Positions 9,637 through 17,754 of a stretch of 33,163 nt of DNA are shown here, one piece after another (the first letter of the stretch is position 1; each line of letters starts with the position of its first letter). The notes beneath the pieces were generated by a model, which worked only from the letters and a program-made list of their open reading frames with translations, had not been told where the DNA came from and ran no database searches. Made by a program: the position numbers and the translations under genes. Source of the stretch: Gemmatimonadota bacterium. Lineage in GTDB: Bacteria > JBHIER01 > G020348925. Location of the stretch: the NCBI GenBank assembly GCA_020348925.1, contig CP070758.1, positions 888,376 through 921,538 on the forward strand, in the 5' to 3' direction.

Positions 9637-9818
9637 TCTGGAGCAAAGAGAGTAAAACGCATTTTGGTTCTGTTGTTCCCATTTCCACGCCGTTCCAAAG
9701 AAAAATTCAACCTTGAGGCCATTCCTAAAAACAACTTGCCTTGATCGGATACGGGTCATATCTTCAGTGATCAGTAGAGTATTTTTATGTACGACCTTCA
9801 AAGTAATGTAAAATTTAC

Positions 9819-11462
9819 ATGTCCTTAGGATTAAAACTCTTCATTACGCTGGCCGTAGTCATGTGTTTGGGATTGGGACTGTTCACCTTCCTCAATATGA
9901 AAAGCCATACGAACAACCTGATTGAGCTGGTTCAATTAAACGCCCTCCAGGCGACAGACTTAATCAAGGAATCCACGCATTACAGCATGCTCATTAACCG
10001 GAAAGAGGACATCCATCAGATATTTCAGAATTTCAGTGAGCTGCCGGGATTCGAGGTCATCCGGATTTACAATAAGGAAGGCGATATTATTTTCACAACA
10101 ATACCTGAGGAGAGATTGAAAAAGGTCCCGATCACCTCAGAGGCGTGTCAGGTCTGCCACAGGTACCCACAACCGCTCAAGGCTTTGGCCACACAGCAGC
10201 GACAAAGAATCATCAAATCACCGGACGGACATCGGATTCTGGCCCTCATCAATCCCATCGAAAACGAAAAAGCATGTTACGGGTCAGGATGTCACGAACA
10301 TCCTGATGACAGATCCATATTGGGGGCTCTGGATGTCCAGATGTCTCTGACAACGGTCGATACGGATATTTCCCGCAGCCGCAAACAGACGATGTTGATG
10401 TTAATTGTTCTTGTCCTCTGTGTCTTTTTCGTCGTCGGGATATTGATCTGGACGTTGGTTCGGGCCCCCATTCGCAAGCTCATAGATGGGACCAAGGCTA
10501 TTGCCCACGGGAATCTGGATTACACCATTCCCCTGCACAAAAAAGATGAGATCGGAAAGCTCGCCGACTCCTTCAATATCATGACAACGGAGTTGAAAAA
10601 GGCCCAGAATGAGATCACACAATGGTCAAAGACCCTGGAGAAAAGGGTAGAGGAAAAAACAGAGGAACTGAAACGCATCCAGGCTCATCTCATTCAGGTT
10701 GAAAAAATGGCCTCGTTAGGCAAGCTCTCGGCCACAGTCGCCCACGAGCTGAACAACCCCCTGGGAGGCATTTTAAACTATGCCAAGCTGTTGCAGCTGA
10801 AGTTAGACTCCGGCAACTTGACCAAGGAAAGACTCGAATCAATCCAGGAGGAGCTTTCCGTCATCAGTGAAGAAGCCATGCGTTGCGGAAACATCGTCAA
10901 TAACCTGTTGCTGTTCTCCAAAAGGCAAATCGGTGAATTTTCAAGGACCGACATCCATGAAATTTTGGACCGCTGTTCTCAATTGATCCATCACCACTTG
11001 GAACTGAATAAGATACGTCTCATAAAATCGTATCACAGCCAACATTCAGAACTGTTGTGTGATAAGGATCAAATTCAACAGGCGACATTGGCTATTCTCA
11101 TGAACGCGGTTGATGCCATGCCCAACGGAGGGGTGTTAAACATAACGACAGAAGATCATGCGAACGAAAAAGCTTTCATTCTAAAAATTCAGGATACCGG
11201 ATCAGGCATTCCCCAAGAGGATCTCTCTCACATCTTCGAGCCTTTTTTCACCACGAAACAAGAGGGGAAAGGGGTTGGATTGGGCTTATCAGTAGCCTAT
11301 GGCATCTTTGAAGCCCACAATGCAAAGGTCGAAGTGAGCTCGAAAGTGGGTCAAGGGACGACATTCGTCGTGAAGCTCAACCGCGACCTGGCGCAGATAT
11401 CGGATCCGCGAGTGAAATTCGAAAAAGATTTGAAAGAAGGTAAAGAAAATGAAATCGAATAA
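9819..11462 (+). CDS. Membrane sensor histidine kinase with periplasmic c-type heme motifs
   Basis: 547 residues. Transmembrane helix 1 (about 6-26) and helix 2 (about 191-213) bracket a periplasmic sensor region. That region contains a canonical c-heme motif C110-QV-C113-H114 and a second C153-x4-C158-H159. Then follow HAMP (about 214-265), a coiled coil, HisKA with phospho-acceptor His309 in VAHELNNP, and HATPase_c with N box (NAVDAMP) and G boxes (DTGSGIP, GKGVGLGLS). The heme motifs suggest detection of redox state or a gaseous ligand in the periplasm. It overlaps the response-regulator gene by 14 bp. The start has no clear Shine-Dalgarno, but an in-frame stop at 9804-9806 limits any extension. 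No sigma-54-like site was found in the 182-bp gap before it. Confidence 0.92.
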   Translation: MSLGLKLFITLAVVMCLGLGLFTFLNMKSHTNNLIELVQLNALQATDLIKESTHYSMLINRKEDIHQIFQNFSELPGFEVIRIYNKEGDIIFTTIPEERLKKVPITSEACQVCHRYPQPLKALATQQRQRIIKSPDGHRILALINPIENEKACYGSGCHEHPDDRSILGALDVQMSLTTVDTDISRSRKQTMLMLIVLVLCVFFVVGILIWTLVRAPIRKLIDGTKAIAHGNLDYTIPLHKKDEIGKLADSFNIMTTELKKAQNEITQWSKTLEKRVEEKTEELKRIQAHLIQVEKMASLGKLSATVAHELNNPLGGILNYAKLLQLKLDSGNLTKERLESIQEELSVISEEAMRCGNIVNNLLLFSKRQIGEFSRTDIHEILDRCSQLIHHHLELNKIRLIKSYHSQHSELLCDKDQIQQATLAILMNAVDAMPNGGVLNITTEDHANEKAFILKIQDTGSGIPQEDLSHIFEPFFTTKQEGKGVGLGLSVAYGIFEAHNAKVEVSSKVGQGTTFVVKLNRDLAQISDPRVKFEKDLKEGKENEIE

Positions 11463-12801
11463 AGATGAAAAATCACTGGGGATCTTGGTGGTCGATGATG
11501 AGCGGAGTGTGCGGGACTCATTGAGGAAGTGGTTCGTCGAAAGCGGCTACAATGCCGACTCGGCTGCGGATGCGAAAGAGGCTTTGAATAAGCTCCAAAA
11601 GGGGGGGTGGGATATCGTCTTTTTAGATATCAGGCTCCCCGGTATGGATGGCATGGAGCTTCAAAAGAGGATCAAGGACCTCTCACCGAATACCATCATC
11701 ATCATGATTACGGCCTATGCTTCAGTTGACACCGCCGTTCAGTCTCTCAAGGAAGGTGCCTACGACTATATCACAAAACCTGTGGATCCCAATTATCTGA
11801 TCCATCTTGTAAACAAGATCGCCCAACAGCGACTTCTCATCTCAGAAAACATACAGCTCAAGGAAAGAATTCAGGAGCTCTACGAAGTCGACCAGATCGT
11901 GGGGGAAAGCTCTTCGATGCTGAAAGTCTTTGAGCTCATCAAAGCTGTGGCACCGACGGATACCTCGGTCATGATCAGAGGCGAGAGCGGGACGGGAAAG
12001 GAGCTTATCGCCCGGGCCATTCACTCAAGCAGCCCCAGACGATTCCATCCCATTATTACGGTCAACTGCGGAGGCCTGACAGAAGGGCTTTTGGAGAGCG
12101 AGTTCTTCGGTCATGAGAAGGGAGCATTCACCGGTGCCCTCTATCGTCGCAAGGGGAAATTTGAGATGGGCGACGGGGGAACCATCTTTCTGGATGAGGT
12201 GGGCAATATAGGCGTGAAGACCCAGATGGATCTCCTCCGAGTTCTGGAGACGAAACAGTTCACCAGGGTTGGAGGGAATGAGGTGATCCAGGTAGACTTC
12301 CGTCTCATCTGCGCCACAAACCGGGACTTGGAATTGGCCGTCAAGGAAGGGGATTTCAGGGAGGATCTCTATTACCGGCTCAACGTCTTCTCCATTTCAA
12401 TCCCCCCTTTGCGCGAAAGAAGGGGCGACATTCCTCTGCTGGCCGAACACTTCTTGAAAAGACTGACGTCCTCAATGAGCAAACAGATCTACGGGTTTAC
12501 TCCGGAGAGCATGGAACTTCTGAAAAAATACGATTGGCCCGGTAATGTGCGCGAGATGAAAAATGCCATCGAAAGGGCCATTGTTGTCGGCAAGGGGAAC
12601 TATATCACGGTCGGCGATCTTCCCATTCCTGCCTCATTAAAAATTTCCCCGGAGGATCGAAGTCTGGAAGCTCTTGAGAAGGCGCATATCTTTAATATGT
12701 TAGAAGAGATGGGATGGAACATCACCCATGCAGCGGAAACGTTAAAGATAGACCGATCAACGCTGTACAGTAAAATAGAAAAATACGGCCTGCGAAAATG
12801 A
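11449..12801 (+). CDS. NtrC-family sigma-54-dependent response regulator
   Basis: 450 residues with the full NtrC layout. A receiver domain (about 10-125) has acidic pocket DD16-17 and phospho-acceptor Asp60. An AAA+ sigma-54 activator domain (about 148-375) has Walker A GESGTGKE (178-185), the sigma-54 contact loop GAFTGA (225-230) and Walker B GGTIFLDE (243-250). A C-terminal Fis-type helix-turn-helix (about 408-450) has 'NITHAAETLKIDRSTLYSKI'. It overlaps the sensor kinase gene, so the two form a two-component system. The sigma-54-like promoter upstream of 6110 is the obvious local target. Confidence 0.95.
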   Translation: MKSNKDEKSLGILVVDDERSVRDSLRKWFVESGYNADSAADAKEALNKLQKGGWDIVFLDIRLPGMDGMELQKRIKDLSPNTIIIMITAYASVDTAVQSLKEGAYDYITKPVDPNYLIHLVNKIAQQRLLISENIQLKERIQELYEVDQIVGESSSMLKVFELIKAVAPTDTSVMIRGESGTGKELIARAIHSSSPRRFHPIITVNCGGLTEGLLESEFFGHEKGAFTGALYRRKGKFEMGDGGTIFLDEVGNIGVKTQMDLLRVLETKQFTRVGGNEVIQVDFRLICATNRDLELAVKEGDFREDLYYRLNVFSISIPPLRERRGDIPLLAEHFLKRLTSSMSKQIYGFTPESMELLKKYDWPGNVREMKNAIERAIVVGKGNYITVGDLPIPASLKISPEDRSLEALEKAHIFNMLEEMGWNITHAAETLKIDRSTLYSKIEKYGLRK

Positions 12802-12804
12802 CCG

Positions 12805-13359
12805 GTGCATACACTACAGAACATCTTACACATCTGCTTACTTCCACTCTCTTTTCCAGATCACGAACTCCTGACTGAGCTTTCATCTGTTCTTGGGGAA
12901 ATATTTCGAATCCCAGTCGTCATTTCAAATAAACATTTCTCTCTGGAAGATGGAAAGGATTATGTTCGCAATCAGTACAATTCTACCTGGATCTTAGCCC
13001 AAATTTTAGAACAGTTCCCCGAAGACTCTTACAAAATCTTGGGAGTAACCACCGTCGATTTGTATGTCCCAGTCCTGACGTATGTTTTCGGTGAGGCCCA
13101 GTTGGATGGGACAGCCGCTGTCGTCTCAATCCACAGACTGAGAGATGAGTTGTACGGGCTCCCCAAGAATCCGCAAAAACTGCAGGAGCGGTTGGAAAAG
13201 GAGGCCATCCACGAATTGGGACATACCTTCGGGTTGATTCACTGCTCCCAGCCGCAATGTGTCATGTATACCTCCACCTACGCCGAGGAGATCGATTTCA
13301 AGCCCAAGTACTTCTGTCACTCCTGCCTTCAGGAACTCAGTGCAAAATCGAAAAAGTAG
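12805..13359 (+). CDS. amzA: Archaemetzincin-family zinc metallopeptidase
   Basis: 184 residues from a GTG start three bases after the regulator's TGA, so probably translationally coupled to it. The diagnostic archaemetzincin signature is present: H136-E-L-G-H140-xx-G143-xx-H146, directly followed by C147-x4-C152-x-M154 and a C-terminal C171-xx-C174. The three histidines bind the catalytic zinc, the downstream Met gives the Met-turn, and the four cysteines form the family's structural zinc site. Archaemetzincins are putative peptidases of unknown physiological substrate, widespread in archaea and patchy in bacteria. Its place at the end of a redox two-component operon is unusual. No signal peptide, so cytoplasmic. 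Confidence 0.9.
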   Translation: MHTLQNILHICLLPLSFPDHELLTELSSVLGEIFRIPVVISNKHFSLEDGKDYVRNQYNSTWILAQILEQFPEDSYKILGVTTVDLYVPVLTYVFGEAQLDGTAAVVSIHRLRDELYGLPKNPQKLQERLEKEAIHELGHTFGLIHCSQPQCVMYTSTYAEEIDFKPKYFCHSCLQELSAKSKK

Positions 13360-13490
13360 GTCGAATTACAAAACGTCCTCCGATCACGAAATGGCAGTGG
13401 AACCATGAATCGCATTGGATTCGTGGTCATCCGTTCCGGTTCGGATGTGCCGACCTCTCATCTCACGCAGTTCAACTTTTCAAATTCTCC

Positions 13491-13519
13491 TTGACACGAC
13501 GGTTTGAATGCTGTACTTT
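13491..13519 (+). promoter_or_regulatory. Sigma-70-type promoter for the EamA transporter gene
   Basis: TTGACA (13491-13496), a 17-nt spacer and TACTTT (13514-13519) match a housekeeping promoter. The predicted start of transcription near 13526 lies downstream of the in-frame ATG at 13504, which argues for translation from the ATG at 13603. Confidence 0.55.
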
Positions 13520-13602
13520 CGGGAGTGATTTATTGCGACGTTCTGTTTTCCACCTGCTTTACAAAGGTCTCTGAGCGCAACTCAAAAATCTCTTTGACAT
13601 CT

Positions 13603-14529
13603 ATGCCCCGCCCAAATCGCAACAGTCGAGACGGACAGAGGAACGTATCACCCGCCCAAATGGCTGTGTGGGCCAGCCTTCTCGTCCTGATCACCCTCCT
13701 CTGGGGAAATTCCTTCATTGCCATTAAATATGTCGTCCGGTATGTGACGCCCCTGGAGCTGGTTACTGTCCGTTTTGTGCCGGTAGCCATTACCTTCACG
13801 ATCATATTACTGCCGAAATACAGAAGTGGGGTATGGAGCATCATTCGCAATGAATGGTGGAGACTGATGCTTCTGGGACTGACAGGTGCGGTGCTTTACA
13901 ACGTTTTCTTAAGCTGGGGCGAGACCAGGGTTGCCGCAGGAACCGCCAGCTTGATTATCACGCTCAATCCCGCCTTCATCTACACCCTCGCCGTCCTTTT
14001 TCTCAAAGAACAGTTTTCCTGGGGTCGCGTGTTAGGGCTGGCCGTCGCCTTCGGAGGCGTATTCGTCATCGTCCGTTGGGGCAGCGGCCGTGCTGTGACT
14101 CTCGACGACATTGGCTTCGCAGGGATCACCATGCTTGCCCCGGCCATGTGGGCCATCTTCACTGTGACAGGCAAGACTATCGTAACACGATATCCTCCCC
14201 TGCTGGTGACCGGTATCTCAATGACATTCGCAGGTCTGTTCTCCCTCGTCTTTATACGACCTTCCTTCGCAAAACTACTCCCGGCTTTTCCCGTCCTGTT
14301 TTGGTGGGCAGTTCTCTTTCTCGCCTTGCCGTGTACGGTCTTTGCTTTCTACATCTGGTTTGCGGCTTTGGAACGCTTATCGGCCGCTCGTGTGGCCAGC
14401 TTTGTCTATCTTGTGCCCATGTTCGGCGTTACCTTCAGCCGCTGGCTTCTCAACGAATCCATCACCCCCGCTCTCATTCTGGGAGGAATTATCCTCATCG
14501 TTGGCATATGGCTGGTCAACCGGCGGTAA
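13603..14529 (+). CDS. EamA/RhaT-family drug-metabolite transporter
   Basis: 308 residues, about ten transmembrane helices arranged as two EamA domains (about 20-150 and 160-305), the usual size for DMT-superfamily exporters. Typical features are 'LLWGNSFIAIKYV' in helix 1, 'AAGTASLIITLNPAFI' at the end of the first EamA unit, and 'FYIWFAALERLSAARVASFVYLVPMFG' (residues about 247-273) in the second. The substrate cannot be predicted. The frame is open from ATG 13504, but a sigma-70-like promoter overlaps that codon and the extra residues are not protein-like, so 13603 is preferred. No strong Shine-Dalgarno. Confidence 0.88.
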   Translation: MPRPNRNSRDGQRNVSPAQMAVWASLLVLITLLWGNSFIAIKYVVRYVTPLELVTVRFVPVAITFTIILLPKYRSGVWSIIRNEWWRLMLLGLTGAVLYNVFLSWGETRVAAGTASLIITLNPAFIYTLAVLFLKEQFSWGRVLGLAVAFGGVFVIVRWGSGRAVTLDDIGFAGITMLAPAMWAIFTVTGKTIVTRYPPLLVTGISMTFAGLFSLVFIRPSFAKLLPAFPVLFWWAVLFLALPCTVFAFYIWFAALERLSAARVASFVYLVPMFGVTFSRWLLNESITPALILGGIILIVGIWLVNRR

Positions 14530-14567
14530 AACCCAAAATTCGAATCAAAGAAATAGAGAGGGACAGC

Positions 14568-14660
14568 ATGCTGCAGACCTGTTACGAGTGCTGTTCATTC
14601 CATTTTACGTTCAAAACACACTCCTGCAACGGAATCCCTCATCATCCTGAAACGTATTGA
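14568..14660 (+). CDS. Possible 30-residue Cys/His-rich microprotein
   Basis: A short ORF starting MLQTCYECC, with four Cys and four His in 30 residues. It is preceded by GAGAGGGACAGC, an acceptable ribosome-binding site, and lies 38 bp after the EamA gene. The Cys/His spacing would suit a single zinc site. No family recognised; it may be chance. Confidence 0.2.
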   Translation: MLQTCYECCSFHFTFKTHSCNGIPHHPETY

Positions 14661-14795
14661 CAAACGAGGAAAAGGATCTTAGATTGAAACAGAATATCTG
14701 AAATGCGGCGAACCTATGCTGCAATTGCGTCGGTTTCATTTCGCTGTTATATCATCAAGGGAAACCTATTTGTGTAACAAGGAGGTACAGAGCAC

Positions 14796-15263
14796 ATGAA
14801 TCCGCTTACATCTCAATTCTGGATCGGGGTCGGTTGTGCTGTGCTGTGCGGGGCTATTCTTGGTTTCGAGCGTCAGATACGAGGCAAGCCGGCTGGAATC
14901 CGGACAAGTATCTTGATCTGTCTGGCCACCAGTATTTTCATCCATCTCGGAGCCAGCTTCGGGGGTCCGCATGTCGATCCGACGAGGGTGCTGGCTCAGG
15001 TTGTGACAGGTGTGGGCTTTTTAGGAGCCGGTGTCATCCTCGCCCGGGAAGGCCTTGTTGTGGGAGTAACGTCGGCTGCAGTCATTTGGGTTCTGGCCGG
15101 TATCGGGGCCATGATCGGGTTTCGAAAGTTTACCCCCGCCATCGCACTTTCGGTCGTAACAGTGGCCATTTTGACCGGTATCGAATTCCTCGAAAGGGGC
15201 ATCCATCGACTCCGCAGCGGCTTCCACGCGGGGAATGAGGACAGAAAGACGAGCGATGTCTGA
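14796..15263 (+). CDS. MgtC/SapB-family membrane protein
   Basis: 155 residues matching the N-terminal membrane domain of the MgtC family: 'GAILGFERQIRGKPAGIRT', 'LICLATSIFI', 'DPTRVLAQVVTGVGFLGAG' and 'GLTSAAVIW'-like 'GVTSAAVIWVLAGIGAMIG'. Four to five helices are followed by a short charged tail, without the C-terminal ACT-like domain of Salmonella MgtC. Family members are linked to magnesium homeostasis, F-type ATPase modulation or acid tolerance; the exact role is open. A perfect AAGGAGGT 10 nt before ATG fixes the start. Preceded by 266 bp and followed by 385 bp of non-coding DNA, so probably monocistronic. Confidence 0.9.
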   Translation: MNPLTSQFWIGVGCAVLCGAILGFERQIRGKPAGIRTSILICLATSIFIHLGASFGGPHVDPTRVLAQVVTGVGFLGAGVILAREGLVVGVTSAAVIWVLAGIGAMIGFRKFTPAIALSVVTVAILTGIEFLERGIHRLRSGFHAGNEDRKTSDV

Positions 15264-15551
15264 TATATGATGAGAGAGTGAAAAGCTTCTTCCTCGTTCC
15301 CGATACGGACTTCCCCGTTTACAGGTTTATTGTTTGAGTTGAATACACCGCAAATTGGTCAGAAGATAATTTAACATATTTTTTTGAACTATGAAAGTTA
15401 TGGCCTTGAACTCCGCTCGTTTTTGCTTTCCACAGGAACACCGCATGTCATTCCGGTCTTATACCGGAGTCTCCTGAGTAGAAAGGAAGTTGAGCCAACC
15501 GAGGAGATTTCCCGATAAATCAGGATCGAAACGACAGCTCATGAATAAACC

Positions 15552-15580
15552 TTGACAAAGGGAATAGAAAATTTTATTTT
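15552..15580 (+). promoter_or_regulatory. Sigma-70-type promoter for the beta-propeller gene
   Basis: TTGACA (15552-15557), a 17-nt spacer and TATTTT (15575-15580). The expected start near 15587 gives a 62-nt leader. The remainder of the 15264-15551 stretch shows no gene or clear terminator. Confidence 0.5.
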
Positions 15581-15648
15581 AAGCACGTTATCCGACAGTG
15601 AGCATTTTGAATAAGCGTTCGAGCTAAAGAGGAAAAGAGGAGGCTATC

Positions 15649-16506
15649 ATGAAAAGAACGTTTTTCGTTCTGCTGTTGGTGAGTCTTGCCTCCGCTGCAG
15701 CAGATGAGTACGGACTCGAAAAAGTCTGGGAAACTGAACAGATTCTAAAAACACCCGAATCCGTCATTTATAATCCTGCCGATAGCATGCTGTATGTCTC
15801 CAATATCAACGACAGCCCATCGGCAAAGGACAGCAATGGATTTATCTCTAAGGTCTCGCTTGACGGAAAGATACAGCAGTTAAAATGGGCAAGCGGATTA
15901 CACGCCCCCAAGGGTTCGGGGATATTCAAGGATACATTGTACGTCACCGACATCGATCATCTTGTTGAGATCGACATGAAATCGGGCAAAATTATGGATC
16001 GCCATCCGGCCCCCGGGGCGAAGTTCTTAAACGACGTGGCCATCGATACTTCAGGCAACGTGTATGTTTCCGATTATTCCAAGGACAACAGTGCCATTTA
16101 CAGATTCAACGGAAAAAACGTTGAGGTCTGGGCAAAGAGCAAAGACATCAAATCGCCCAATGGCCTTTGGCTTGAAGGGGTGGAACTGTTCTTCGGCAAT
16201 ACCGGTGACGGCTCGCTGAAGGCCATCAATTGTGCAACCAGGAAGATCCGTAAAATCGTTGATGTCGGTTTCGGCATCGATGGCCTGCGGGCCGACGGCC
16301 GCGGCAACTGGCTTGTTTCGGACTGGCAGGGCAAGACGTCATTGGTAGAGGAGAATGGCAAGATAACAGTACTTTTGGATACAACCAAATCCAAAATCAA
16401 CTCGGCGGATATTGAATTCGTTTCAGGCATGAATCTTTTGATCATACCGACTTTTTTTGATAATAAGGTTGTTACTTATAAAATTGAATTGAAAGAAAGA
16501 AAATAA
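15649..16506 (+). CDS. Secreted SMP-30/gluconolactonase-like six-bladed beta-propeller
   Basis: 285 residues. The signal peptide (MKRTFFVLLLVSLASAAA) indicates export. The mature part follows the SMP-30/LRE-like pattern: 'TPESVIYNPADSMLYVSN', 'FISKVSLDGKI', 'KGSGIFKDTLYVTDIDHLVEID', 'FLNDVAIDTSGNVYVSD', 'SPNGLWLEG' and 'GIDGLRADGRGNWLVSDW'. In the family, Glu, Asn and Asp residues at these positions bind a divalent metal, and members hydrolyse lactones or act as binding proteins. Similar periplasmic versions are often annotated only as SMP-30-like or ATP-binding. Shine-Dalgarno AGGAGG precedes the ATG. Not obviously in an operon. Confidence 0.85.
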   Translation: MKRTFFVLLLVSLASAAADEYGLEKVWETEQILKTPESVIYNPADSMLYVSNINDSPSAKDSNGFISKVSLDGKIQQLKWASGLHAPKGSGIFKDTLYVTDIDHLVEIDMKSGKIMDRHPAPGAKFLNDVAIDTSGNVYVSDYSKDNSAIYRFNGKNVEVWAKSKDIKSPNGLWLEGVELFFGNTGDGSLKAINCATRKIRKIVDVGFGIDGLRADGRGNWLVSDWQGKTSLVEENGKITVLLDTTKSKINSADIEFVSGMNLLIIPTFFDNKVVTYKIELKERK

Positions 16507-16524
16507 GAATGGTCTCGCCTTGTT

Positions 16525-16818
16525 TCAAAATTCCGTCCAACTGATGACACCTTTGGCGATCCGGAACAGTTTCTCTTCAACCGATAATTGTTCTTCAAGC
16601 CACCCGCTATATTCTTCAGTCGTTCTGAATTCCCTATGATAGCGGTTTGTCAGGGGATCACATCCTCCGTTCGCATAAAATCCAGCGCTGGACCAGGACC
16701 ATTCCCTGGCATGTTTACACAACCCCGCACTCACGGGATTCCGCTCAATGTAACGACCGCAGGCCATCATGTATAGCTCGATCTCACGGGATATGTATGC
16801 TGGGTGAAAATCTTTTTT
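16525..16818 (-). pseudogene. C-terminal remnant of a REP-associated tyrosine transposase (RAYT, Y1_Tnp)
   Basis: Reading leftward, the frame gives 'HPAYISREIELYMMACGRYIERNPVSAG', spanning residues that match the RAYT C-terminal signature (YLL.C.RYIE.NPV.AG), followed by 'REWSWSSAGFY' (PWSS.. motif) and a tail ending at 16525. The family's N-terminal half, with the HUH catalytic motif and the tyrosine, is absent. Upstream (to 16887) the frame is open but unlike a transposase, ending at a TGA at 16888-16890. This is therefore a decayed fragment of a protein of about 180-220 residues. REP-like hairpins lie beside it. Confidence 0.75.
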
Positions 16819-16845
16819 GGGTGTATCTCCCTTCCCATCCCCCTT

Positions 16846-16863
16846 ACAGGATATATATCCTGT
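16846..16863. repeat. Perfect 18-bp palindrome
   Basis: ACAGGATATATATCCTGT is its own reverse complement. It lies just beyond the homologous part of the RAYT remnant and before REP-like hairpins. Function unknown: operator, REP part or chance. Confidence 0.6.
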
Positions 16864-16964
16864 GCGATCTCGTGGTCCTGTCCGATCTCAGCCTAACCCT
16901 CACCACGCCTGGACACCTCGATTCCGTTTCATTCCACACAGAATAGCATCTTAACAAAACGAAA

Positions 16965-17007
16965 GACAGGGTTTATCCCTGTCCGAGGACAGCCGTAAAG
17001 GCCGTCC
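16965..17007. repeat. REP-like double hairpin next to the RAYT remnant
   Basis: Two adjacent inverted repeats: GACAGGG-TTTAT-CCCTGTC (16965-16983) and GGACAGCC-GTAAA-GGCCGTCC (16987-17007, one mismatch), followed by CTACAT. The pair has the look of dispersed intergenic REP/BIME units mobilised by RAYT proteins, and the transposase remnant lies about 150 bp away. Confidence 0.6.
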
Positions 17008-17112
17008 CTACATCTTCAAAAAATCCTCAAACACAGCCTCAAGGAAAGCCTTTGATAATTCATGTATAATAACTAAATTAATTCAGATATCTCAGAAATC
17101 TTTCAGATCAAT

Positions 17113-17141
17113 GTAAACCGATTCTCCTCCCAACTCGTCTT
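17113..17141 (+). promoter_or_regulatory. ECF-type promoter upstream of the sigma gene (autoregulation)
   Basis: TGTAAACC (AACC at 17116-17119), exactly 16 nt, then CGTCTT (from 17136). The same AACC-N16-CGTC arrangement occurs upstream of the third HEAT gene at 21381. The AAC/CGTC pair is typical of ECF-sigma promoters. The start of transcription would be near 17147, giving a leader of about 15 nt that contains the Shine-Dalgarno. Confidence 0.55.
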
Positions 17142-17161
17142 TCTGATCGGAAGGAGGTTAC

Positions 17162-17743
17162 ATGAAGGATGGTGAGCAGAGGCTCATTGAGCAACTCAAG
17201 GCCGGAGAGACCGAAGCCTTCAGGGAGCTGGTCGAACGATACAAGAAACAGGCGTACTACGTCGCCTACGACCTTATGGGCACTCACGAGGACGCCGAGG
17301 ACATCTCCCAGGAGGCCTTCATCAAGGTGTATCAATCGATCGGGAGCTTTCGGGGCGAAGCCCAGTTCAGCACCTGGTTGTACCGGATTGTAGTGAACCT
17401 ATGTATCAGCGAAAAGAGAAAGAAGAGTTCGAAAGAAATGGAATACTATGGAGATACAATACCCGAGGCAGCGCATCACGCCCAGGACATCGATCCCTCG
17501 GAACACCCGGAAAAGGCCCTTCAGTCCCAAAAAATTCAAGAGCACATCCGGGAGGCTCTGGACAAACTCCCCTCACAACAGAAAACCGTTTTTGTGCTGC
17601 GCTTTTATCAGGATCTGTCCCTCAAGGAAATCGGACGTATTATGAAATTGTCCGAAGGGACGGTGAAAAGTCATCTCTTTCGGACATTGCGAAAATTGAG
17701 AGAATATCTGAAATTCTACGAAGCCGATTTCGGACTAGAATGA
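17162..17743 (+). CDS. ECF-family RNA polymerase sigma factor (RpoE-like)
   Basis: 193 residues, normal for ECF sigmas. Region 2 (about 20-88) includes 'YVAYDLMGTHEDAEDISQEAFIKVY' (residues about 38-62) and 'FSTWLYRIVVNLC', the -10-binding and core-binding parts. Region 4 (about 125-183) includes 'LPSQQKTVFVLRFYQDLSLKEIG' and the helix-turn-helix 'LSEGTVKSHLFRTLRKLR'. Shine-Dalgarno AAGGAGG fixes the start. An anti-sigma gene follows after 11 bp, then three exported HEAT-repeat genes, so it likely drives an envelope-related response. Confidence 0.95.
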   Translation: MKDGEQRLIEQLKAGETEAFRELVERYKKQAYYVAYDLMGTHEDAEDISQEAFIKVYQSIGSFRGEAQFSTWLYRIVVNLCISEKRKKSSKEMEYYGDTIPEAAHHAQDIDPSEHPEKALQSQKIQEHIREALDKLPSQQKTVFVLRFYQDLSLKEIGRIMKLSEGTVKSHLFRTLRKLREYLKFYEADFGLE

Positions 17744-17754
17744 GAGGTTAGAAA

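Noticed and set aside
14711-14734. AACC-N16-CGGT upstream of the MgtC-family gene as a third ECF promoter
   Set aside because: The second box is CGGT, not CGTC, so it fails the motif shared by the two confident sites.
5878-15600. CACTGTCGGAT shared between 5878-5888 and the minus strand of 15590-15600 as a common operator
   Set aside because: Chance 11-mer matches are expected in hundreds of pairs in a window of this size.
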